Of a stretch of DNA of 64,000 nt, positions 42,727 to 50,835 are shown one piece after another (positions within the stretch are counted from its first letter, which is position 1; each line of letters begins with the position of its first letter). The DNA is from JAABUE01 sp037440925 (lineage in GTDB: Bacteria > Chloroflexota > Anaerolineae > Anaerolineales > Villigracilaceae), in contig JBBITF010000016.1 of NCBI GenBank assembly GCA_037440925.1, forward strand, positions 1 through 64,000, in the 5' to 3' direction. The translations under genes were made by a program, and so were the position numbers. Under the pieces are notes generated by a model. It saw only the letters and a program-made list of their open reading frames with translations, was not told the origin of the DNA and did not search any database.

Positions 42727-43914
42727 CTATTTTGGAGCCTTGCGCACATGCCCCATAATACGCTCGTAGGCAGTCAACCATTCATGGGCTACGTTCATCA
42801 TTTCTTGAAGTTGCTGTTCGGTGGCATCGGTCGTCTGGTGAAGTTGGTCTTGTAAAGTTTGAAGCGCGTCATCTATCTCAGCAAAGCGTTCATCGTGTTT
42901 ATCCACCGTCTTACGGAGATCGCGCATGGACTCTTCTTGAGAAAGGGTATACCCCACCCAACGCTTTTGGTCATCAGCCTTGAAAGTAATCCAATCCTGC
43001 CGCAAGCGGTCTTCGGCCAGGCGCTGCATTTCGGTCACTTCGTTGATGCGGCGTTCCAGTTTCTGGTTGAGTTCCAGGTAGGTTTCCTGGGCGCGTTTGG
43101 CGGCGCGCAGGGTTTCATCCAACGCCCGAGTCTGAGAATCCAATACAGCGGCCTGCTGTTTGAAAGCCTCGAACTGTTCACGCCATTCTTTGTACACGCG
43201 CTCGCGATCCACCTGCGCTAAAGATTGCTGTTCCAGAAAAGCGGCCTGAGCCTGTTTGCGCTCGTTCTCAGAAAGAATCAGTTCTGCAAAACGGTTTTCG
43301 ATGCTACGCAAACTATCGCCCTGCAACTCGACCTTCTGGCGGAATTCATCCACGCGCTTGCGCACGGCTACAATCTCACCCTGTAAATCGGCCACACGCT
43401 TCACGTCTTGACGACGAGCGTCTTCCAAAAGTCTATAGGTCTGGGTTATATCTTCGACTTTGCGAAGGGCTTCTTCTGCATTCGGCTTGATCTCTGTAAT
43501 GGCGACATTGAGGCGTATATCCTCGTCGGCGCGTTCTTTGAGTTTACGTTTGAGTTCCTCGATTTCCTTGGATTTATCCAGGGCGGCCAGGGCTTTATTC
43601 AGTTCTTCCAACTCCGCCTGATGACGTTTCAAGGCTTCGCGCTCACGGCGTTGATGTTTTTTGTCCAGGGAATCGAGCGCCTGATTGATATCAGCGCGTT
43701 GCCTGGCAATGACTTCTTCAAACTGGGCAATACGGGCGCCGGTAATACTATTTTCAGAGACCTTCTTACTCAAATCCTTGATTTGCTTTACAGCCGTAGA
43801 AAGCATGCTTTCAAGAGAAGTCAGGCGTTCTTGCATAGCAGCCAAAGCAGCCTTGTCCTTGCGATGCTCTTCGTCCAGCCATTCCAGACGCTTCACGATC
43901 TGTTCAAATTCCAT
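42727..43914 (-). CDS. Long coiled-coil protein
   Basis: 395 residues, almost wholly predicted coiled coil: heptad-like leucines and charged residues from LEWLDEEHRKDKAALAAMQERL through LDKKHQRREREALKRHQAELEELNKALAALDKSKEIEELKRKL to the final segments. It lacks a signal peptide and membrane helix; the C-terminus contains MNVAHEWLTAYERIMGHVRKAPK. It could be a scaffold or cytoskeletal protein. ATG 43914 follows TTGGAG at 8 bases; a TTG at 43929 is less likely. It lies 46 bases downstream of the complex-I-like membrane genes and 32 bases before selB in the same direction, so it may belong to either operon. Confidence 0.75.
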   Translation of the reverse strand: MEFEQIVKRLEWLDEEHRKDKAALAAMQERLTSLESMLSTAVKQIKDLSKKVSENSITGARIAQFEEVIARQRADINQALDSLDKKHQRREREALKRHQAELEELNKALAALDKSKEIEELKRKLKERADEDIRLNVAITEIKPNAEEALRKVEDITQTYRLLEDARRQDVKRVADLQGEIVAVRKRVDEFRQKVELQGDSLRSIENRFAELILSENERKQAQAAFLEQQSLAQVDRERVYKEWREQFEAFKQQAAVLDSQTRALDETLRAAKRAQETYLELNQKLERRINEVTEMQRLAEDRLRQDWITFKADDQKRWVGYTLSQEESMRDLRKTVDKHDERFAEIDDALQTLQDQLHQTTDATEQQLQEMMNVAHEWLTAYERIMGHVRKAPK

Positions 43915-43960
43915 GTTGAAAATCTCCAAAGGTCGAAAGGATTTGCGAGGCGATTATAGC

Positions 43961-45358
43961 CTATCTGCCCAAGTGCTCGAACATGATTGGCAAGTCGGCC
44001 AGGAATAAACGCGATATTTGTGGAAAGATGCCCAAAATAAACAAACCAAGAATACCTAAACCGATCAGGATGCTTTCGTCCCAATGTTCGTGTAATTCCC
44101 ACCTGTTCTCTTGCGGGGGCCTCACCAACACAGCCAAAGTGCGGGTCGCACCGGTCAACAAGCCAAGCACACCGACCAAAAACCAAAAAGCCAGGCCCAG
44201 CGACCGGTTAGCCAACCCTTCCCACAGCGCCAAACGGATGGGAAAGGCAGCCAGCAGAGGGAAGCCCGCCACGGAGAAATGAGCCAGCACAACGCCAGCC
44301 GCCAGGAGGGGATAAGAATACGCCATGCCCTGGACGGCGCTAAATTTCAGCGACTCCACCCGACGGCCCATTTGGGTCAGCGAGAGGCTCCAAACCAAAA
44401 TTGCCAGGGAACGAGGAATCACCAACCAGAACGCGGCCTCCACCATTTTATCTGAGGGTAGGCTTAAGGCAAGCAGGCTAAAACCGATTTCAGCCATCAC
44501 GCCATAGGCCATTTGACGCCCCAAATGGCGTTCGAAGGCCGACCATAGCCCGCCGCTGACAACCATCAGCAAACCGCCCCACTGCAAACCCAAAGACAAT
44601 TGCTCTGAAGTGCGCAACCAGGCATAGCGGTCAAGAAAGCCCATCCCAAAAATGACTGCCATAGTCGGCAAAACCCAAAAAAGAAAGCCGATCAAATAGG
44701 GAGAAGTCTCTTCTATCAACATGGGCATCCAGGTAGAGAGAGGAAAAATGGCCAACAAGAAGGCGAATCCCAGCCCTAGAATGATAGCCGCTTGCACGGC
44801 CAACCCGAGGTCGCCTGGGCTGGCTTCCACACCCGCCAACAACCAGCCGGAAAATAAAATGAAAGGCATGGCAAGCGTCTGATAAATCAAGAAGCGCATC
44901 AAGCCCGGCCCCGGAGTCTGATTCGGCGGCAGGAGCATGGGAATTGCCAACAAGGCCACCATCTCGATAAACGCCGCCGCGTACAGAAAAGGCTCAACTG
45001 CAATGGAGGCAATCAACAAACTGGAAATCAAAAATCCTAGCGGCACCAGGCGGTCAGCCGTTTGCGCGACTTGTGCGCCAAACAACCACATAGCAATCAA
45101 ACCATAGAGAACGACGAGCAAGCGGCCTTCTGCCGGCAAGAAAGTGAAACTGCGCCCCAAAACCTGCGTGGAAGACGAAATCTTGAAAGAAACGCCTTCT
45201 ATCGAGAGCGCCTGATCCAAAGGGATGAGAAAGGCCACCAGCGCCAACAAAAGGGCCAGTCCGCTGCCCAGCAAAGACAACCAACGTTGATTCCGCAAAA
45301 ATAAGGCCGCAACACCCGCCACAAACGGGACAAAGATCCAAATGAGCGGCGCATTCAT
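43961..45358 (-). CDS. NuoN/MrpD-like membrane protein, divergent
   Basis: 465 residues, about 14 membrane helices, related to the antiporter-like subunits of complex I and Mrp. The fifth-helix glutamate region reads AAAFIEMVALL (Glu retained). The region corresponding to the proton-channel helix 7 reads GFAFLLAIFPLSTWMPMLIEETSP: the usual F-K before the P-F-H/P-L-S motif has become F-L, so the key lysine seems lost. LGRQMAYGVMAEIGF matches the later KRxLAYSSIxxxGY motif. Starts in an ATGA overlap with the preceding gene. Ion translocation is uncertain. Confidence 0.8.
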   Translation of the reverse strand: MNAPLIWIFVPFVAGVAALFLRNQRWLSLLGSGLALLLALVAFLIPLDQALSIEGVSFKISSSTQVLGRSFTFLPAEGRLLVVLYGLIAMWLFGAQVAQTADRLVPLGFLISSLLIASIAVEPFLYAAAFIEMVALLAIPMLLPPNQTPGPGLMRFLIYQTLAMPFILFSGWLLAGVEASPGDLGLAVQAAIILGLGFAFLLAIFPLSTWMPMLIEETSPYLIGFLFWVLPTMAVIFGMGFLDRYAWLRTSEQLSLGLQWGGLLMVVSGGLWSAFERHLGRQMAYGVMAEIGFSLLALSLPSDKMVEAAFWLVIPRSLAILVWSLSLTQMGRRVESLKFSAVQGMAYSYPLLAAGVVLAHFSVAGFPLLAAFPIRLALWEGLANRSLGLAFWFLVGVLGLLTGATRTLAVLVRPPQENRWELHEHWDESILIGLGILGLFILGIFPQISRLFLADLPIMFEHLGR

Positions 45359-45945
45359 GAAATGCTCTCCCGTCTCGATGCCATCATCAGATAGGCGCCT
45401 ACCAATGCCAGCCCCAAATCAACCACCGAGAGCATAGCCGCCACCAGAATCGAACTTTCCAAGGCGGCGTACATGATCTCGAAACCGGCTAAAACCGTCA
45501 AAAGTCCAAGAACGACGCGTAAAGGCTGCGAAACGATGCCGAGGTGCAAAATCCCCAATCCGGTCAAGAGCAAGCCTCCATAAACCACCGGCAAGCCCAT
45601 GCCAGGAATGATGTTTTCCAGGCGCGGCGCCGAGACCAACACAATCAACACGACCACACTGGCGGCAAATACCCGAAACAGTCGGCCTTGCGTCCAAAAT
45701 TCATCTGCGCTGAGCATGCCCCCCTTAAGGCCAAGACTTGTCATCCCTAAAATAACGACGCACATCCAACCACTCACTAATTTAACAGCCGCCATGCTGA
45801 GCGGCCAATGCAGGCTCGAAAGCCAAAACACCCCTATATACTGAACGCCCAGGATGCCCAGACTGATGCGCCAGTCGCGCACGAGCAGAAGCCCCATGGC
45901 CGTGAGCAACAAGATTCCTGTGACAACCCAAGAAAGCAAATTCAT
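45355..45945 (-). CDS. Small membrane protein, NuoJ/NuoK-like
   Basis: 196 residues with about six membrane helices. The C-terminal half, LLTVLAGFEIMYAALESSILVAAMLSVVDLGLALVGAYL, resembles NuoK/MrpC, including two membrane Glu (GFE and ALE). The N-terminal half resembles NuoJ- or MrpB-type segments, so it may be a J-K-like composite; this is a weak, pattern-based call. The reading frame is open much further upstream, but that part is a shadow of the next gene; ATG 45945 overlaps its stop as ATGA. It overlaps the downstream gene by 4 bases in the same way. Confidence 0.7.
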   Translation of the reverse strand: MNLLSWVVTGILLLTAMGLLLVRDWRISLGILGVQYIGVFWLSSLHWPLSMAAVKLVSGWMCVVILGMTSLGLKGGMLSADEFWTQGRLFRVFAASVVVLIVLVSAPRLENIIPGMGLPVVYGGLLLTGLGILHLGIVSQPLRVVLGLLTVLAGFEIMYAALESSILVAAMLSVVDLGLALVGAYLMMASRRESIS

Positions 45946-47531
45946 GGCAACGGCGCCTTTTGCGTCAACAAAGTCAAAAAGAACACCAAGAATAGCAAGG
46001 CCCACAAGATGCCGCCCTCGCCCTCCAGTATAGATAACAAAGCGCGAGAAAACCGCCCCAAAACACGATACAGCCCCCGAAGGAGGCCAAAGAGCCAATC
46101 CATCCACCCACCGGCGCTGGGGGGACGCACCCAATGGACGCGTGCAGGCGCCAATAAAGAAAGGCGAGGTAACAGCCATAAGATGACGCCCGCCAGCGAT
46201 ACACTGATGAGCGCAGACAGCCAGGAGCCTACCTGGAATGCTCCCCTCCATCCCCAAAATCCCAGGAGCGCAAGTGTCAGCAACAAAACACCGATTCCCA
46301 CAGGATACATCAGGCGCGCCGGGCGATCGAGAGTATCCAAATGAATTTGAGTAGAAAGGCGCATAATATGACGATAGTAACCCGCCAGCAAAAAGGCGTG
46401 GGCGCCTAGCAGCAACAACCCAATCGGTAATATGGCTGTTGCGCTGCCGCTCAATCTGACATTGCTTTCCCAACCGCTAGCGGTCAAAGTCAGCGGGAGA
46501 GCAGATATACCCCATAACCCAATCCAGAGGGCGCGTTTCAACCAGAGATGATAAGCAGAAGCAAGAAACAAGGCGCCGCCTGCTAGAATCAACGCGCAGC
46601 CCCAAGCAACTGCGCCCACCGGCTGAGCGCGTAAGGCTGAAGCAGCCGCCAATGCGGTCAATCCAATGACCCAATAAGGGCGTGAATTTATACTATCAGG
46701 GAAACGCAGCCACATCCAGCCAGCGTATAGCGCAGCAACCGTTGTCAAAAAGAGCAAGAAAGGCGTCAGGCGAGAGAGAACACTGACCGAGGGAATGCGC
46801 GCCAACAAAATCAGGCTGGAGGCCGCCGAGACCAGGCGTAACATACTGCCAAATCCACGCCGAATAGCCGCCTCAGGAGCATACGGCAAGTGCAAAGGGA
46901 AGACCCCCAAACGCAGTCCGGCAGCCAATAGCAAATACAGACCGGCCTGGGGAGGCGCATCTTGAAAGTTCATGACCTTACCCACCGAAATACTGACCAT
47001 ACTGGCCCACAACAACATCCCAATACCGGCAATGCGGCTAGCAAAAGCATTGACGACCTTCTCGCTGGTTGCAAGGCCGCTGGCAGAACGCAATTGGGCT
47101 ATCAATTCAGCCAGGTCAATCGCCGCCCAAACCATCAGCAAAGATAAAGGGTTATCTGCCAGCACGGCTAACAACCCCAGACCAGCCAGCACAAAGGAGG
47201 CTGCCCAAGACAAGACATCAGGAAAAGTAGCGCGCGCTGGAGCGGTCAGAATCACTGCCAGAAGAAGGCTGGCAATACTAAAAGCGTAAGGCCAGGTCAA
47301 CGCATCGGCTGAAAACGAAAGGTTCTCCAGAAACAGATGAGCAGGTTCCCAATGCGGCAATTGGAAAACGAGTGGTAAACGAATCTGCCAGAGCAAGACG
47401 CTGCTCCAAACCAGCAGCGCCCCTGCTGCTGCAAGCAACCAGGTATACCCGAAAGCAGGACGAAACCAACGCAAGGCGGTTAAAGCCAGCCCCAGGAAAA
47501 ACAGAAATACAACGGTGAGAAGAATGAACAT
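45942..47531 (-). CDS. NuoL/MrpA-like membrane protein, divergent
   Basis: 529 residues and about 14 membrane helices. First gene of the membrane trio. The region equivalent to the helix-7 proton channel reads AAGLRLGVFPLHLPYAPEAAIRRGF, clearly related to the KSAQFPLHTWLPDAM motif of NuoL but with Arg in the Lys position. The fifth-helix segment is LLMVWAAIDLAELIAQL, without the usual F-W-E. Two C-terminal helices with an intervening basic, partly amphipathic segment (WMDWLFGLLRGLYRVLGRF) follow. Start ATG 47531 has GGCAGG upstream. No hydrophilic complex I genes are nearby. Confidence 0.75.
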   Translation of the reverse strand: MFILLTVVFLFFLGLALTALRWFRPAFGYTWLLAAAGALLVWSSVLLWQIRLPLVFQLPHWEPAHLFLENLSFSADALTWPYAFSIASLLLAVILTAPARATFPDVLSWAASFVLAGLGLLAVLADNPLSLLMVWAAIDLAELIAQLRSASGLATSEKVVNAFASRIAGIGMLLWASMVSISVGKVMNFQDAPPQAGLYLLLAAGLRLGVFPLHLPYAPEAAIRRGFGSMLRLVSAASSLILLARIPSVSVLSRLTPFLLFLTTVAALYAGWMWLRFPDSINSRPYWVIGLTALAAASALRAQPVGAVAWGCALILAGGALFLASAYHLWLKRALWIGLWGISALPLTLTASGWESNVRLSGSATAILPIGLLLLGAHAFLLAGYYRHIMRLSTQIHLDTLDRPARLMYPVGIGVLLLTLALLGFWGWRGAFQVGSWLSALISVSLAGVILWLLPRLSLLAPARVHWVRPPSAGGWMDWLFGLLRGLYRVLGRFSRALLSILEGEGGILWALLFLVFFLTLLTQKAPLP

Positions 47532-47558
47532 TGCAGCCTGCCTACAATTTTATCAGGT

Positions 47559-47588
47559 TTGGTTTCTTCTGGCGTTTTATTGTAAAAT
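47559..47588 (+). promoter_or_regulatory. Candidate promoter of the DUF3048 gene
   Basis: TTGGTT (47559-47564), an 18-base spacer, and TAAAAT (47583-47588). It lies in the divergent gap between the membrane trio and the DUF3048 gene, about 100 bases before the chosen start codon. Confidence 0.4.
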
Positions 47589-47691
47589 CACCTCCATGTG
47601 CGCATATAAACAACCTGGAAAGCCTACCCATTGGCGGTTATTTATCTCTTTTCAAGAAGGGGGGAGCGGGGGTGTCATTCGATTGATTGAG

Positions 47692-49035
47692 ATGACACGG
47701 TTATTGTTTGCCATCTTGTTGATCATGGGATGGTTTACAAGTTGTAGAGCCAATCCCAACCATGACACAAGAACTGCAACGATTTCTGTTACCTCCAACT
47801 CAGGCGACGTTACCGCTACGCCATTCCAGCCTGGCTATGAGTACAATCAGTCCCCTTATGATTTTCCCATTCCCACAGAAACAGGAACGCCGACGGCTAC
47901 ACCCACACCGACAAGAACATTTACCCCAGAGGCCGTTCAAACCAGCAAAAAATCTCACAGCAAACCAACGTCTACCCCATTCGTTGCCATTAGCCCAATT
48001 CCTTCTCCGGCCGCCAACGGCAATGACCACGCGGAGGGAATATCCTACACCGGCATCAACCCTTTGACCGGCTTAATGGTCAGCAACCCATCATTGCTGG
48101 AACGTCGGCCAATTGCCGTCAAAATCACCCTCTTTCCGCGCTATGTGCGCCCGCAATCGGGTCTATCGCTGGCAGATGTGGTCTACGAATATTACATCGA
48201 AGACGGTCTGACGCGCTTCATTGCTGTCTTCTACGGCAATGATGCCGCTATGGCTGGACCGGTTCGTTCAGGCCGTTTTTTCGATGAACATATTGCCCGC
48301 ATGTACCAAGCCTTTTTCGTCTTCAAGTATGCCGACCCGCGCGTGTATGAGTATTACAAAAACAGCGACCTGAAGGATTATCTGGTTGTTCCGGGCAGTG
48401 GCGCGTGTCCACCTTTTGTAGTTGGCAAAAGCAAACGAGATACATATAACAACATCTTTCTCAACACGGTCAAGTTCAAAGATTGCATTGCCCGACGCGC
48501 AGGGGTGGACAATACTCGCCCACCGCTGCGCAGTGGATTTTTCAGTTACCTGCCGCCTCAAGCCGAGCAACCTGCAGAGCGCATTTTCACTCAGTATTCT
48601 TTAGACGACTATAATTACTGGCAATACTTGAGAACCGAAAACCGCTATCTGCGATACCAGGAAGTGGACGATCTGCGCAAGCAAAAACCTGCCTCGTATG
48701 CTCCCTTGACAGACGCCCTAACAGGCCTGGCAATCAAGGCGGACAATATTGTGGTGCTGCTTGCTTCCCATCGCTTTGCCAACTCAAATGAAGCCGAAGA
48801 TGAAGTCTATCACATTGACCTGTATGGCTCTGGGCCGGCGTATATCTTCCGCGACGGGATGGCGCTGGAGGGGGAGTGGCATCGCACTGATCTCAACCAA
48901 CCATTGCTCTTGACCAACGCCTTTGACGCGCCCGTTTACCTGAAACCCGGCGTGACCTTCTACCAAGTCATCGGTCTGGCCTCCGAAATCTGGCGCGAGG
49001 GCGCTGATTGGCATTTTAAGTTCGACACGCCCTGA
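47692..49035 (+). CDS. DUF3048 (YerB-like) lipoprotein
   Basis: About 447 residues. From ATG 47692 the protein begins MTRLLFAILLIMGWFTSC, a lipoprotein signal with lipobox FTSC. A Thr/Pro-rich linker (TETGTPTATPTPTRTFTPE) follows, then DUF3048: ISYTGINPLTGLMVSNPSLLERRPIAVKI, GLSLADVVYEYYIEDGLTRFIAVF, GPVRSGRFFDEHIARMYQ, and the C-terminal YxRxxDG-like half with WHRTDLNQPLLL and KPGVTFYQVIG. The family includes Bacillus YerB; its function is unknown, with envelope localisation. The frame is open to 47515 with weaker starts (ATG 47596, TTG 47683), and no start has a strong ribosome site. Confidence 0.88.
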   Translation: MTRLLFAILLIMGWFTSCRANPNHDTRTATISVTSNSGDVTATPFQPGYEYNQSPYDFPIPTETGTPTATPTPTRTFTPEAVQTSKKSHSKPTSTPFVAISPIPSPAANGNDHAEGISYTGINPLTGLMVSNPSLLERRPIAVKITLFPRYVRPQSGLSLADVVYEYYIEDGLTRFIAVFYGNDAAMAGPVRSGRFFDEHIARMYQAFFVFKYADPRVYEYYKNSDLKDYLVVPGSGACPPFVVGKSKRDTYNNIFLNTVKFKDCIARRAGVDNTRPPLRSGFFSYLPPQAEQPAERIFTQYSLDDYNYWQYLRTENRYLRYQEVDDLRKQKPASYAPLTDALTGLAIKADNIVVLLASHRFANSNEAEDEVYHIDLYGSGPAYIFRDGMALEGEWHRTDLNQPLLLTNAFDAPVYLKPGVTFYQVIGLASEIWREGADWHFKFDTP

Positions 49036-49123
49036 AACAGACCGCGGCCCAACACTTGCCGTCTTTGGACAAAGCGAGAAAGGGGCTTTTCGAAAAGAAG
49101 GCGAGAAGCGGGGTATTTTGGAC

Positions 49124-49129
49124 TATAAT
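49124..49129 (+). promoter_or_regulatory. -10 box before the zinc ribbon gene
   Basis: TATAAT in the context ACTATAATCGG, about 20 bases before the ribosome site of the next gene. No matching -35 hexamer. Shares the TATAATC core with the boxes at 30816, 32518 and 55933. Confidence 0.45.
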
Positions 49130-49148
49130 CGGCAGCACCGGAGGTATG

Positions 49149-49670
49149 ATGACTTTCGATCCGACCTTCCTGAGCAGTTTGTTGCTAATCTTGACCGGCT
49201 TTGGGGGCGCATTCCTGGCGGCCTTGTGGGTAGCGTTGGTCATTTGGACATATCGTGACATTCGCTCACGTTCCCGCGACCAATTGGTACAAATCTTATC
49301 GGCGCTGCTGGTAGCGGCGCTCAACCTGCCTGGCGTGCTGGTCTATCTCATTCTGCGCCCGCCTCGCACGCTGGAAGAGGAATACCAACGCACCCTTGAA
49401 GAAGAGGCCCTACTTCAAGCGTTGGAAGACTTGCCGCTCTGCCCAGGCTGCGAGCGGCGCGTAAAAGAAGATTGGCAGGTTTGCCCCAACTGCCATACCA
49501 AACTCAAGAAAGCCTGCCAGGAATGCGGTAAATTGATGGAACTGCCCTGGAATATATGCCCTTACTGCGGCGCAGCGGCGCCCGGTTTGCGTAAAGACAC
49601 AGCCATCAGCATGGAAGAAGCCTTACGCGAATTAGGTCTCAGCAACGAAAGTGAAAAGACAAAAGAATGA
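49149..49670 (+). CDS. Membrane protein with double zinc ribbon
   Basis: About 173 residues: two membrane helices (about 9-34 and 53-71), a Glu-rich helix (LEEEYQRTLEEEALLQALEDL) and two zinc ribbons, CPGC-x(9)-CPNC and CQEC-x(11)-CPYC. This DZR-type domain is common in proteins of unknown function that dock partners at the membrane. Of two consecutive ATGs (49146, 49149), the second is better placed after CCGGAGG. Overlaps menC-like by 4 bases. Unknown function. Confidence 0.8.
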   Translation: MTFDPTFLSSLLLILTGFGGAFLAALWVALVIWTYRDIRSRSRDQLVQILSALLVAALNLPGVLVYLILRPPRTLEEEYQRTLEEEALLQALEDLPLCPGCERRVKEDWQVCPNCHTKLKKACQECGKLMELPWNICPYCGAAAPGLRKDTAISMEEALRELGLSNESEKTKE

Positions 49671-50773
49671 AGATCCATTCCATCCACCTCTACCACCTGC
49701 GGATGCCCTTGGTCTCTCCTTTCGAGACTTCTTTTGGCCGTGAAATTGACCGCGAGTGCATCCTGATTGCTTTACACGCCGAGGGGTTAACCGGCTATGG
49801 CGAATGTGTCGCCTCGCGCGATCCCGGCTACAACTACGAAACGACCGGCACGGCCTGGCATATTCTCCGCGATTTCATCGCTCCGCTGTTGCTGAGGCAG
49901 GACGTGAAAGACGCCGCCGACTTCCAGCGCCGCGTAGAGGGTATTCGTGGACATTTGTTAGCCAAAGCGGGTGTGGAGATGGCGCTCTGGGACCTGCTTG
50001 GCAAGCGCGACGGCTTGTCGCTCAAGGCCATGCTGGGAGGGGTGCGGGATAAGGTCGAGGTGGGAGTCTCCATCGGTATCCAGGAATCGCCCTCGGCCTT
50101 AGTCCGAAGCGTACAAGAGTACATCGAGCAGGGATATAACCGCATCAAAATCAAAATCAAGCCCGGACGAGACGTCGGGGATACATCCGCCGTCCGCAAG
50201 GCCTTCCCCCACATCCGCCTGCAAGTGGACGCGAACTCGGCCTATTCGCTCGAAAGCGCCCGCGCGCTCGAACCGCTAGACGACTTGAACCTGTTGCTCA
50301 TCGAGCAGCCGCTCTTCGAGGACGACATCTGGGATCACCGCAAACTGCAAGCCCGCTTGAAAACGCCCATCTGCCTGGACGAGAGCATCGTCTCGCCGCG
50401 TCATGCGCGCTATGCGCTCGAAATGGAAGCCTGCCGCATTATCAACATCAAGCCGGGGCGTGTAGGCGGGTTGAGTCAGGGCGTCGCCATTCACAATCTG
50501 TGCCAGGCGCAGGGGATAGCGATGTGGTGCGGAGGGATGCTGGAAACCGGCGTGGGGCGCGCTTCTAACCTGGCGATTGCCTCGCTGCCCGGTTTCGTCT
50601 TACCCGGCGATATTTCGGCCTCTGACCGCTACTACCAGCGAGACATCACTCACGAGCGTTTCACGCTCAACTCCGACAGCACCATTACTGTCCCTGCCGG
50701 CCCCGGCTTGGGCGTGACCATTGACGAACAAGCATTGGCTCAGTTTACACTGGCGGAGTTGGAGTTAAAGTAA
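49667..50773 (+). CDS. o-Succinylbenzoate synthase / N-acylamino acid racemase family
   Basis: A 368-residue enolase-superfamily enzyme of the MenC type 2 (OSBS/NSAR) class. The catalytic Lys pair is Lys163 in the KIKIKPG strand and Lys262 in NIKPGRVGG; metal ligands are Asp188 (VDANSAY), Glu213 (LIEQPLF) and Asp238 (LDESI). All are present, so it should be active. OSBS makes o-succinylbenzoate for menaquinone; the same fold racemises N-succinylamino acids, and sequence alone does not discriminate. No other men genes are nearby, which leaves the racemase option open. Overlaps the zinc ribbon gene by ATGA. Confidence 0.88.
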   Translation: MKIHSIHLYHLRMPLVSPFETSFGREIDRECILIALHAEGLTGYGECVASRDPGYNYETTGTAWHILRDFIAPLLLRQDVKDAADFQRRVEGIRGHLLAKAGVEMALWDLLGKRDGLSLKAMLGGVRDKVEVGVSIGIQESPSALVRSVQEYIEQGYNRIKIKIKPGRDVGDTSAVRKAFPHIRLQVDANSAYSLESARALEPLDDLNLLLIEQPLFEDDIWDHRKLQARLKTPICLDESIVSPRHARYALEMEACRIINIKPGRVGGLSQGVAIHNLCQAQGIAMWCGGMLETGVGRASNLAIASLPGFVLPGDISASDRYYQRDITHERFTLNSDSTITVPAGPGLGVTIDEQALAQFTLAELELK

Positions 50774-50835
50774 AGAATGGGGAAGGGGAATATGTTAGGC
50801 ATGTACAGCACACCCAACGTACTCCGTTCCTAAAT

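Noticed and set aside
45946..46473. Extended 372-codon version of the NuoJ/K-like gene
   Set aside because: The extra N-terminal part overlaps the 3' part of the NuoL-like gene in another frame and has shadow-like composition; ATG 45945 in an ATGA overlap is the natural start.
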